Shown here: positions 1 to 5,045 of the stretch, piece after piece
Layout of the letters: each line of letters begins with the position of its first letter
Numbering within the stretch: position 1 is the stretch's first letter
Origin: Myxococcales bacterium
GTDB taxonomy: Bacteria > Myxococcota_A > Polyangia > Polyangiales > Houyiibacteriaceae
Direction: 5' to 3'
NCBI GenBank assembly: GCA_030622585.1
Contig: JAUXFZ010000179.1
Location: forward strand, 1-5,873
Length of the DNA stretch: 5,873 nucleotides
The notes under the pieces: generated by a model
Database searches by the model: none
What the model was told of the DNA's origin: nothing
What the model saw: the letters and a program-made list of their open reading frames with translations, nothing else
Translations under genes and position numbers: made by a program

Positions 1-91
1 AATCCGCCAAGAGGCAAAGGACCATCACCCCTGCGGTCAAGAATCCCAGGTTTCGGGTAAAGGTGAAATCCGAAATTCCCAGAACCGAGAA
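1..91 (-). pseudogene. fragment of RND/MMPL-type membrane exporter, cut by an IS end
   Basis: Read on the minus strand from 91 down to 2, one frame is open for 30 codons. It gives FSVLGISDFTF, then TRNL, then GFLTAGVMVLCLLAD. This resembles the last transmembrane region of RND-superfamily (MMPL, hydrophobe/lipid exporter) proteins, where a phenylalanine-rich stretch is followed by FGLLTA and a helix ending in LADLLLLPAL. The frame runs off the left edge, so the C-terminal end lies outside the window. The upstream part is missing: at position 92 the sequence becomes an insertion-sequence terminus, so the gene is probably disrupted. The assignment rests on a short match recognised by eye and could be a chance resemblance. 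Confidence 0.5.
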
Positions 92-226
92 TGAATCGCC
101 CCGGGTATTCCGGCGACCTTGCCGTGCCCCGAGTTTCGCGGAGGGAAGTATCTGGATTCTGCTGCCATAATCGCGATCGGAGGTCGCTATGGCACGAAGG
201 GGCTATCCGCCCGAATTCAGGAAGCA
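92..226 (+). mobile_element. left-end remnant of an IS6110-like IS3-family element
   Basis: The sequence from 92 begins TGAATCGCCCCGGGTATTCC, closely like the terminal inverted repeat of IS6110 and relatives (TGAACCGCCCCGG followed by TCCGG). About 97 bp further in, a strong GGAGGT (179-184) precedes the start of an orfA-like frame at 189, the expected layout for the left end of such an IS. No matching right terminus is seen in the window, and the orfA similarity stops after 12 to 18 codons, so this is a truncated relic. The right boundary given here is approximate. Confidence 0.5.
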
Positions 227-314
227 CGCATCGCGCGTCGCGTGCCCTCAGCGAGCGCGGGGCTTGAAATCGCCCCGGATCGGGACATTTCCCACGCCAT
301 TCCGGGCCGATTGA
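189..314 (+). pseudogene. truncated IS3-family transposase orfA
   Basis: An ATG at 189 sits 4 bp after GGAGGT and opens a 41-codon frame that stops at 312-314. The first residues, MARRGYPPEFRKHASRVA, match the N-terminus of IS3-family OrfA proteins (helix-turn-helix transposase subunit; IS6110 OrfA has RRYPPELRERAVRMV). Beyond about residue 18 the similarity is lost and the frame runs into repeat copy A, so the helix-turn-helix and leucine-zipper parts are absent. It cannot make a working transposase. It belongs with the IS terminus at 92. Confidence 0.5.
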
Positions 315-367
315 CATACTGCTGCTTATCGGGCGTGCTCAAAACGCGGCTAATACCTCCTATCCGC
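274..367 (+). repeat. dispersed two-block repeat, copy A
   Basis: This stretch recurs at 3635-3731 in the same orientation. Block 1 (274-292, starting CCCGGATCGGGACATTTCC) is identical over 19 bp. Block 2 (304-367) matches 63 of 64 bp; the difference is at 341 (A here, G in copy B). The blocks are separated by 11 bp here and 14 bp in copy B, with unrelated spacer sequence. The outer ends form a weak inverted match (CGGATCGG at the left, CGGATAGG reading in from the right). Block 2 holds a consensus -35 hexamer TTGACA at 311-316 but no convincing -10. It may be a miniature element, an IS terminus or a recombination scar. Confidence 0.85.
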
Positions 368-380
368 GGGAAGATTTGAG

Positions 381-689
381 TTGGAGATCGCCGCCACAGG
401 GAAGACGGTTCTGGGCCTCAATCAGGGGGCTACGACGGCTAAAACCACTCTCTATCGCCGTGTCTCTTGGTTCCGGCTCCGTACCTACGAGAAAATCATC
501 CCAGCCACCGAGGAGGTGATCGATGTCGCCGCGGATGCAGGGCCCGAGGATATCGAGCGTGCCGTGATGCGTCTGGCGCTCGACGTCGCAGGTTTATTCG
601 ACAGGATTTCCAGACCGTCTACAAGACCGCGAAACCTGGTTGAACGATCAGACCTGCCCTGGCGAACTCGCGCCCTCCAGATGATATGA
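381..689 (+). CDS. doubtful hypothetical ORF, possibly a gene fragment
   Basis: A 102-codon frame starting with TTG, with no convincing ribosome site. Its middle part (for example YEKIIPATEEVIDVAADAG, then EDIERAVMRLALDVAGLF) has the amphipathic, acidic look of real protein and G/C-rich third positions, while the last 30 residues (many R, P and S) do not. Near 590 a second frame carries on plausibly and stops at about 643, so a frameshifted relic is possible. The frame is open back to a stop at 351-353 and therefore reads out of repeat copy A. I recognise no family. The whole stretch 368-793 holds nothing better supported. Confidence 0.2.
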   Translation: MEIAATGKTVLGLNQGATTAKTTLYRRVSWFRLRTYEKIIPATEEVIDVAADAGPEDIERAVMRLALDVAGLFDRISRPSTRPRNLVERSDLPWRTRALQMI

Positions 690-793
690 CGCCAGACATA
701 TCGACCGACACGCCTCCTGGCCTATACACCGGATAGGGTTGATCGCGGGGTGTTCCACGATTGCGATTCGTGCGAAGACCCGGGAGAAGGACC
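690..793 (+). other. leader region before the PEP-CTERM gene
   Basis: No gene is visible here. It should contain the promoter of the 794-3625 cassette, but I cannot point to a convincing -35/-10 pair. It ends in the ribosome-binding site at 782-786. Confidence 0.3.
782..786 (+). promoter_or_regulatory. ribosome binding site for the gene at 794
   Basis: GGGAG lies 7 bp before the ATG at 794, inside a purine-rich run (782-791). It favours this ATG over in-frame upstream starts, which would only add an arginine-rich stretch ahead of the signal sequence. Confidence 0.6.
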
Positions 794-1237
794 ATGTGGA
801 TCAGCATGTCGCATTTCGATACGCCGACAGTCGCCGAGGCTGAGCGCCGGAAAACTGCCCGGCTGGTCATTCGCACATTCGCAGCCGCCGCGTTCGTCGG
901 GCTTACATTCTGCGTCGCCGGCGCGGTGTCATCCGAGACACTCGTAGGTACGACGGTGCAGCTCCACGAAGGGGAGCTGGTGTCGTCGTCCGCCTCATCG
1001 TTGAGCAATGGACCGGAGACGATTTGGGTGGAGCGCTCGATGCTCGGCGGACTGGCCCCGGGCCACAGCACGGGGCCGTCGGGGTTGCAGCTGGAGGGCA
1101 GCGTCGTGGCGGTTCCGGAGCCGTGGTCAGGCGTGCAAGGCGTAACGGCGATGCTGGTGCTCGGCGCGATGGCGTGGCGCGCTTCGGAGCCAAGCGTCGG
1201 CAGAAGAGCAATGGATCGGGGTGCCGTGGGTTTCTGA
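794..1237 (+). CDS. small exported protein with PEP-CTERM sorting signal
   Basis: A 147-residue protein. After a short N-region with RRK (residues 18-20) comes a hydrophobic signal-type segment (about 23-45, with FAAAAFVGLTFCVAGA). A serine- and glycine-rich middle without recognised domains follows (about 46-105). Near the C-terminus is VPEP (107-110), then a hydrophobic helix (about 113-128) and basic residues (R129, R137, R138). Signal peptide plus VPEP, helix and basic tail is the layout of PEP-CTERM proteins, which are cleaved and sorted at the envelope by an exosortase, usually in exopolysaccharide-producing bacteria. No exosortase gene lies in the window. The tail after the helix is longer (about 18 residues) than the usual short RRRR end, so a late frameshift or a variant signal is possible. 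The next gene begins 24 bp downstream, suggesting one transcript. The function is unknown. Confidence 0.6.
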   Translation: MWISMSHFDTPTVAEAERRKTARLVIRTFAAAAFVGLTFCVAGAVSSETLVGTTVQLHEGELVSSSASSLSNGPETIWVERSMLGGLAPGHSTGPSGLQLEGSVVAVPEPWSGVQGVTAMLVLGAMAWRASEPSVGRRAMDRGAVGF

Positions 1238-1261
1238 AGTTCTCGGAGCAGAAGGAGTCTA

Positions 1262-1574
1262 ATGATGGCGGGTATTGGATGTTCGATGCGGAGCGCGGTG
1301 GCGCGTAGAGGCTGGAACAGTCGGGCGTCGAGTGTGCTGGTGCTGTGGACGCTGCTGGGATTGTGCCTGACGCCGTGGGCGGCATGGTCGCAGGAGGCCG
1401 CATATCAGGGCCGCCTGACCGACGTCAACGGGTTCCCGCAGACGGGCCTCGTCGATCTCGAGCTGCGGGTCTACGACCTCGATTCGGCCGGGACGGTGCT
1501 TTACCGAGAGCTACACCTCGACGTGACACTGAGTGACGAAGGCGTGTTCAGTGTTCTGCTGGGCGGCGGCACGG
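1262..1574 (+). pseudogene. modular secreted protein, 5' part, split by an IS
   Basis: This is the first 104 codons of a gene that continues at 2820-3625. The ATG at 1262 is followed directly by another ATG at 1265. GGAG at 1254-1257 is 4 bp from the first and 7 bp from the second, so the second may be the true start. A signal peptide (basic R10-R21, hydrophobic core about 24-40, likely cleavage near AWSQ at 42-44) leads into AYQGRLTDVNGFPQTGLVDL and an alternating beta-like stretch ending VFSVLLGGGT. This YQGRLTD...G.VDLELRVYD...G.FSVLLG start is common in large secreted, tail-fibre-like proteins of deltaproteobacteria. After the insertion at 1575 translation would run 38 codons into the IS and stop at 1688-1690, giving a truncated 142-residue product. 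Joining across one CGG restores an in-frame 371-residue protein. Confidence 0.75.
1572..1574. repeat. 3-bp target-site duplication, left copy (CGG)
   Basis: CGG directly precedes the left terminus of the IS and matches CGG at 2820-2822 directly after the right terminus. A 3-bp duplication is typical of the IS3 family. Removing the IS and one copy restores the host reading frame. Confidence 0.85.
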
Positions 1575-1598
1575 TGACCTTGTCACGCAAAAGTGGAC
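1575..1598. repeat. IS terminal inverted repeat, left
   Basis: The 24 bp begin TGACCTTGTCACGCAAAAG and end GTGGAC. Compared with the reverse complement of 2797-2819 there are two mismatches and one single-base gap. The TGACC tip is typical of IS3-family ends. Because the transposase is on the minus strand, this end lies downstream of orfB. Confidence 0.85.
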
Positions 1599-1605
1599 AA
1601 GTTGA

Positions 1606-2475
1606 TTACGCCGCTTTGGCTAGTTCCATCTCCTCGAACTTCGCCGGACTTATGTTGCCGATCGTCGAGTGCCTTCGGATTCGATTGTAGAACACCTCGA
1701 TGTATTCGCTGATCGCGTCCCGCGCGCTTTCGCGATCGAGCCACGGTCGACGGTAGATCAGCTCGTTCTTCAACGTACCGAAGAAGCTCTCCGCCACGGC
1801 ATTGTCCCAGCAACTGGCTCGTCGACTCATGCTGCATTCGATTTGCTCTGCCTTGAGAACGTCGCGGTAGCGATCACTTGCATATTGGGATCCGCGATCC
1901 GAATGATGCAGCAGCCCCTCGATGTTCGTTCGTTGCTTCAACGCCATCCCGAGTGCGTCCAGGCAGAGTTCCGTTCGCATGTGATCGGCCATCGACCAAC
2001 CGACGATGCGACGCGAGTAAAGGTCCATCACGGTCGCGAGGTACAACCACCCTTCGCTCGTCCAGATGTACGTGATGTCCGTGACCCATTTCTCATTGGG
2101 TCGCTGTGCTTCGAAGTTTCGATCGAGCACGTTCTGCGCAATTGGATGTTCATGATCGGAGTCCGTTGTCGCCCGGAACTTGCGTGGAGACAAGCCGCGG
2201 AGGCCCAATTCGCGCATGAGGCGAGCGATGCGCCTGCGGCCGACGTCGAAGCCCTGGTCGATGAGTTCGCCAAGCACGCGCGGACTTCCATAGGTACCGC
2301 GTCCGGTCTTGAACGCTTCTACGACCTTCGGCCTCAGTCGCTCGTCCTCGAGTGCGCGATCGCACGGCTTCCGAACCCGCCACGCGTAGTATCCGCTTCG
2401 CGACACCCGGAGCACCCGGCACAGAAGCCGCAGCGGGTACAGAGCCTTCTCCACATCGATGAACGCGAACCTCAT
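1606..2475 (-). CDS. IS3-family transposase OrfB (DDE catalytic subunit)
   Basis: A 289-residue protein with the integrase-type DDE catalytic core that cuts and joins IS ends. The order is an N-terminal helical part (SRSGYYAW at 25-32), a region with GTYGSPRV (60-67), and the core. Catalytic residues visible are D133 (WVTDITYI), D193 (HHSDRGSQY) and E229 (WDNAVAESFFGTLKNE), giving the DX35E spacing of IS3 enzymes. A conserved end follows (YNRIRRHSTIGNISPAKFE). I chose ATG 2475, which overlaps the orfA stop as ATGA and has AAGGAAAG upstream. The same frame is open to 2622, in the -1 frame relative to orfA, so an OrfAB fusion by -1 frameshifting is also possible; the only nearby slippery tract is a short A4G (2508-2504). 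Length and motifs look complete. Confidence 0.93.
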   Translation of the reverse strand: MRFAFIDVEKALYPLRLLCRVLRVSRSGYYAWRVRKPCDRALEDERLRPKVVEAFKTGRGTYGSPRVLGELIDQGFDVGRRRIARLMRELGLRGLSPRKFRATTDSDHEHPIAQNVLDRNFEAQRPNEKWVTDITYIWTSEGWLYLATVMDLYSRRIVGWSMADHMRTELCLDALGMALKQRTNIEGLLHHSDRGSQYASDRYRDVLKAEQIECSMSRRASCWDNAVAESFFGTLKNELIYRRPWLDRESARDAISEYIEVFYNRIRRHSTIGNISPAKFEEMELAKAA

Positions 2476-2759
2476 CGACTTTCCTTGGCGAAGAAGGCCG
2501 TCGCTTTTGCCAGGATTTCCTTTTCCATCCGGAGCTCGCGATTCTCCTTGCGAAGGCGGCGAAGCTCGTTCCGCTCGTCTTCGGAGATCGATTCGCCCGA
2601 TGCTTCTGCGAGCCGGACCCACTCCCCAACCGACTTCGCACTGATCCCCAACTCCATCGCAACATCGGCCATCGTTCGATCGCCTTGCTTTACCAGCTTC
2701 ACCGTCTCGGCTTTGAATTCGGCAGTGAAACGTCTACGTGTTCGCTTCTTCTTGGTCAT
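2472..2759 (-). CDS. IS3-family transposase OrfA (DNA-binding subunit)
   Basis: A 95-residue basic protein of the IS3 OrfA type. The start MTKKKRTRRRFTAEFKAETV is followed by a helix-turn-helix (about residues 20-50: TMADVAMELGISAKSVGEWV), which recognises the IS ends. A leucine-zipper-like helix (about 60-88: LRRLRKENRELRMEKEIL) for oligomerisation and a conserved tail KATAFFAKES follow. The ATG at 2759 has GGGAG 7 bp upstream on the minus strand. The stop codon overlaps the orfB ATG by 1-2 bases. OrfA alone usually acts as a regulator, and together with OrfB as the transposase. Confidence 0.92.
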   Translation of the reverse strand: MTKKKRTRRRFTAEFKAETVKLVKQGDRTMADVAMELGISAKSVGEWVRLAEASGESISEDERNELRRLRKENRELRMEKEILAKATAFFAKESR

Positions 2760-2796
2760 CGTGTACTCCCAGAGAAAGACTAGCTTCCTCCATTGA

Positions 2797-2819
2797 GTCC
2801 ACTTTTTCGTGCAGGGTCA
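2797..2819. repeat. IS terminal inverted repeat, right
   Basis: The 23 bp read GTCCACTTTTTCGTG on the plus strand and end in GGGTCA. The reverse complement starts TGACCCTGCACG, pairing with 1575-1598. This end is upstream of orfA, 37 bp from its start codon, so the IS promoter should lie in or next to it. Confidence 0.85.
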
Positions 2820-2822
2820 CGG
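2820..2822. repeat. 3-bp target-site duplication, right copy (CGG)
   Basis: CGG follows the right IS terminus directly and equals 1572-1574. Its last G is the first base of the Asp codon that resumes the interrupted frame. Confidence 0.85.
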
Positions 2823-3625
2823 ATCCATTCCTGAGCTACGACGCGTCGCTCTTTGCGGGGCCAGACCCGCGCTACCTGGAGGTCCGCGTAGACGGAGAGC
2901 TTCTGACCCCACGCCAGCAGATCGGCACCGTACCGACGGCATTGATAGCCAAAGAGTGGGCTGGAGATGCGGCAATGCAGAGTCAGGTCTCTGATGCGCA
3001 GAACGCGGCGGATGCGGCACAAGCCACTGCGGACAACGCCCAGCTGAGGGTGGCGGGCGTCTGCCCCCCCGGTGAGTCGATTCGCGCCATTGCCACCGAT
3101 GGCTCGGTGACTTGCGAGGTGGACACCGACACCAACACCAACACGACTTACGCTGCCGCTACCGGACTGATCCTGTCCGGCACGAGCTTCTCGGCCGACT
3201 CCTCCTACTTGCAGCGCCGTGTTTCGCCAGGATGTGGGGCCGGCAATTACATCGGTGCCATCTCGGCGACGGGCGGCGTGACCTGCGTACCGGACACCGA
3301 CACGACCTACTCCGCGGGTGCGGGGCTGAGCTTGAGCGGAACCACCTTTTCCGCCAACTCACCAACCTGCGTCGTTCGGACTTCAGCAACGGCTACCCCC
3401 ACGACGTCGTTCACTACCGCTACTGCCACGTGCAACGCGGGCGAGATTCTGGTATCCGGCGGATACAGCCACAGCTCCTGGAATACAGCCAACTACCAAT
3501 GCAACTTCATCCAAAGCAGCCCAAACCTAAGTGGCACTGCTTGGATTGTGAAGCTCGTACAACCCGGCGATTTTCCCTGTTCAACTCACACTTTCAGCGC
3601 GCGCGCCCTCTGCTGCGATTTCTAG
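2820..3625 (+). pseudogene. modular secreted protein, 3' part, with tandem glycine/threonine modules
   Basis: The frame resumes at the second CGG with DPFLSYDASLFAG and continues to a TAG at 3623-3625. Residue numbers follow the restored 371-residue protein. RYLEVRVDGELLTPRQQIGT (121-140) and VPTALIA complete the N-terminal domain begun at 1262. An alanine-rich coiled-coil-like stretch (about 156-180) follows. Then come two related modules, each with a cysteine pair, DTDT, TTY, GL.LSGT and FSA (about 185-231 and 241-283). The end is a Cys-rich domain (286-371) with seven cysteines, closing ARALCCDF. The plan resembles tail-fibre or adhesin stalks with a terminal head. This part lacks its own start and signal peptide, so it is probably not exported now. 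GC-rich codon use matches the 5' part. Confidence 0.75.
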
Positions 3626-3634
3626 TGCGGTCAG

Positions 3635-3731
3635 CCCGGATCGGGACATTTCCATCTTGGTACCACAGGGCCGATTGACATACTGCTGCTTATCGGGCGT
3701 GCTCGAAACGCGGCTAATACCTCCTATCCGC
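3635..3731 (+). repeat. dispersed two-block repeat, copy B
   Basis: This is the second copy of the repeat at 274-367. Block 1 is 3635-3653, the spacer 3654-3667 (14 bp) and block 2 3668-3731. It starts 9 bp after the stop of the secreted-protein gene and ends exactly where the transposase remnant on the minus strand loses similarity. The TTGACA hexamer is at 3675-3680. The two copies bracket 3267 bp containing the PEP-CTERM gene and the IS-split gene. Confidence 0.85.
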
Positions 3732-3985
3732 TCGAGCTTTACCACGTTCTTCATCGCGCGGTGGTAGCACTCGAGCTTCCCCTGCGTCTGCGGGTGATAG
3801 GGCCGTCCACGGGTATGCCCATCTTGCGTTGCCGTAGGTAGTCACGCAGTTCGGAAGAGCCATACGCCGGACCCTTGTCGCTGAGCAATCGTGAAGTCCG
3901 TCTGCCACATCTTGCGCACGCGCTTCGTTGGGTTCTCGAACGCGTCGGCGGCCGACGTCAGCGCGTACGCCGGACTCGTGATCAG
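3732..3985 (-). pseudogene. remnant of a second DDE (integrase-core) transposase
   Basis: On the minus strand, 3985 down to about 3890 encodes LITSPAYALTSAADAFENP, then TKRVRKMWQTDFT, the approach to the first catalytic Asp of an IS3-like integrase core. The next bases jump to LLSDKGPAYGSSELRDYL, the region of the second Asp. The 55-60 residues normally between them are missing, and the junction near 3890 also changes frame. A second frameshift near 3820 separates this from RGRPYHPQTQGKLECYHRAM and KNVVKLE, which carries the Glu. The usual C-terminus (NYYFPWELE and on) is absent: similarity stops at repeat copy B. So this is a relic with an internal deletion, at least one further frameshift and both ends lost. 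It is unrelated in detail to the intact IS at 1575-2819. Confidence 0.75.
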
Positions 3986-4019
3986 GGGCTGGGCTCAGTT
4001 TCGCAGGGCTAGCCAGTAG

Positions 4020-4042
4020 GGGCGCGGGAAGAGGGCGCGCCC
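4020..4042 (-). terminator. GC-rich hairpin after the DUF1499 gene
   Basis: GGGCGCG (4020-4026) and CGCGCCC (4036-4042) are perfect 7-bp arms around a 9-base loop, starting 10 bp past the stop of the minus-strand gene. No T-run follows, so intrinsic termination is unproven, and in GC-rich DNA such a hairpin may arise by chance. Confidence 0.3.
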
Positions 4043-4051
4043 GCCCGGCGC

Positions 4052-4816
4052 TCAGACCTGGGTGATCTCGTCACGGAAAGAGCGGATGCGCATCGCGTTC
4101 GCGCCAACGTCGCCCTTGCCCACGCGCGACTTCGAGCGGATGTCGACGATCGACTCATCGCCTCGAGAGCGAACCCGAATCGTGATGTCGTCGACGAACT
4201 TGAACAATTTCGTCATTGCCTGCGCGTCGAAGGTCAACGCATCGGGGTCGCGATGGACGATCTGCCAGCCGAGCTTCTCGGCGGCCTCGATCGACTTCTC
4301 GTATGCCGAGTGCTCGTCCGTTCGCAAGGCGATCGGACTCAGGTCGGGGTAGTGCTCCCGCACGACAGGTGCGAAATCTGCGGGGTAGCTCATGTCGCGA
4401 CCGGCGTAGTCGGCCACATCGTTGCTCGATGCGAATTCCGGAGGGTCATCGAGATCGGTCGTGATGTCGTTGATCGCGGGGCTTCCGCCCCCGTCACCAG
4501 CGCCTACGAGAGACAGTGAGATCATGACCATTCCCATGATGAGGCCGAGACCCGACGCGAATCGTCCCCGGTCATCGTCATCCTTCCACGTCTGGAAGAA
4601 CCCCACGGCGCCGGTGATCACTGCCAAGAGGGCGGCCAGCAGCCCGATCAGGAAAAAAATATAACCGCCCATCGGGGGCACCACGCCGATGTGAATGCCG
4701 AGCAATCCGGCGAGCGCGCACGAGGGGCCGAACTTGCCGAGCCACGACGCGATCGAGGCGCTGCGCGCGATCTTGGTTTCCGTCGTGCTTCCCTGGGGCT
4801 CGTCGGGTTCGGTCAT
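4052..4816 (-). CDS. membrane-anchored DUF1499 family protein
   Basis: A 254-residue protein. The N-terminal third is membrane-embedded: hydrophobic segments at about 32-47, 52-74 (YIFFLIGLLAALLAVITGAV) and 87-106, the last two separated by a charged KDDDDRGR loop. The C-terminal part carries the DUF1499 hallmarks: DDPPEF (123-128), YEKSIEAAEKLGWQIV (172-187), FKFVDDITIRVR (205-216) and VDIRSKSRVGKGDVGANAMR (224-243). The family's function is unknown; many members are small envelope proteins, some attached to membrane segments as here. I chose ATG 4816 because GGAGG lies 6 bp upstream and the frame's extension to 5017 looks non-coding. It is transcribed away from the lipoprotein gene at 5046, so the 229-bp gap probably holds both promoters. 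Confidence 0.88.
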   Translation of the reverse strand: MTEPDEPQGSTTETKIARSASIASWLGKFGPSCALAGLLGIHIGVVPPMGGYIFFLIGLLAALLAVITGAVGFFQTWKDDDDRGRFASGLGLIMGMVMISLSLVGAGDGGGSPAINDITTDLDDPPEFASSNDVADYAGRDMSYPADFAPVVREHYPDLSPIALRTDEHSAYEKSIEAAEKLGWQIVHRDPDALTFDAQAMTKLFKFVDDITIRVRSRGDESIVDIRSKSRVGKGDVGANAMRIRSFRDEITQV

Positions 4817-4822
4817 GCAGGT

Positions 4823-4827
4823 CCTCC
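4823..4827 (-). promoter_or_regulatory. ribosome binding site for the DUF1499 gene
   Basis: GGAGG on the minus strand, 6 bp before the ATG at 4816. It decides the start, which is 67 codons shorter than the longest open frame. Confidence 0.7.
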
Positions 4828-4853
4828 AATCCGGATCGGCGACGCTGGACCAT

Positions 4854-4884
4854 AACACGTCGCGTGTGCCCCGCCCGACGTGTT
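4854..4884. promoter_or_regulatory. 9-bp perfect inverted repeat, candidate operator
   Basis: AACACGTCG (4854-4862) and CGACGTGTT (4876-4884) are exact inverted copies 13 bp apart. They lie 37 bp upstream of the DUF1499 start codon, where a repressor or activator site, or a leader hairpin, could sit. No regulator gene is in the window to pair with it. Confidence 0.4.
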
Positions 4885-4951
4885 GCCGAACGAGCTGCAG
4901 CGTACGAGCGTTGTGATAAGCTGCGGAAGATTCAGCGGGTTTCCCCCAGAT

Positions 4952-4988
4952 CCGCTTCGATTCAGGCACTCGAATCAGGACGAAGCGG
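4952..4988. promoter_or_regulatory. nested inverted repeat upstream of the lipoprotein gene
   Basis: CCGCTTCG (4952-4959) and CGAAGCGG (4981-4988) are perfect 8-bp arms. Inside them ATTC (4960-4963) pairs with GAAT (4972-4975) around an 8-base loop, with a short bulge on one side. The structure ends 57 bp before the GTG at 5046. It lacks a T-run, so it is more likely an operator or 5' leader structure than a terminator. Confidence 0.35.
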
Positions 4989-5045
4989 GAGATGAGGCAG
5001 GAGTCGAGGGGCCCCACGCGGCGATGCAGGTGTTCACCCGGAGCG

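Larger units (their letters stand above)
1575..2819 (-). mobile_element. complete IS3-family insertion sequence (1245 bp)
   Basis: All parts of an intact IS3-family element are present: two overlapping transposase frames on the minus strand, terminal inverted repeats beginning TGACC at both ends, and a CGG duplication. The element is 1245 bp, in the usual IS3-family range of about 1.2-1.5 kb. It lies opposite to the gene it interrupts. The transposase frames show no premature stops and the termini are well conserved, so the insertion looks recent and the element may still be active. The subgroup cannot be assigned by eye. Confidence 0.92.

Noticed and set aside
265..280. Second IS6110-like terminus (TGAAATCGCCCCGGAT)
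   Set aside because: It resembles the end at 92 but with an extra A, and similarity stops at once; the CCCGGATCGGG part is explained by the repeat block shared with 3635.
311..350. Sigma-70 promoter inside repeat copy A (TTGACA)
   Set aside because: The -35 hexamer is perfect but no -10-like hexamer occurs at 16-18 bp; the TAATAC further on is too distant.
119..379. 86-codon plus-strand ORF starting with TTG
   Set aside because: It crosses the IS relic and repeat copy A, has no ribosome site, and competes with the better supported orfA frame at 189.
903..1403. 166-codon minus-strand ORF, and the overlapping one at 619-1071
   Set aside because: Both are antisense to the PEP-CTERM gene and the start of the secreted gene; their composition is Pro/Arg/Ser-rich shadow sequence.
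1669..2796. 375-codon plus-strand ORF, the longest complete frame in the window
   Set aside because: It lies antisense to the IS3 orfA/orfB genes, which have full family motifs; it is a shadow of GC-rich coding sequence.
2738..2819. GTG start at 2738 as a true start for the downstream gene half
   Set aside because: The first 28 codons are IS terminus read in the wrong sense, with no ribosome site; they only appear joined because the IS length keeps the frame.
3112..3678. 188-codon plus-strand ORF
   Set aside because: It is an alternate frame of the secreted-protein gene, whose own frame has repeat modules and continues the upstream half.
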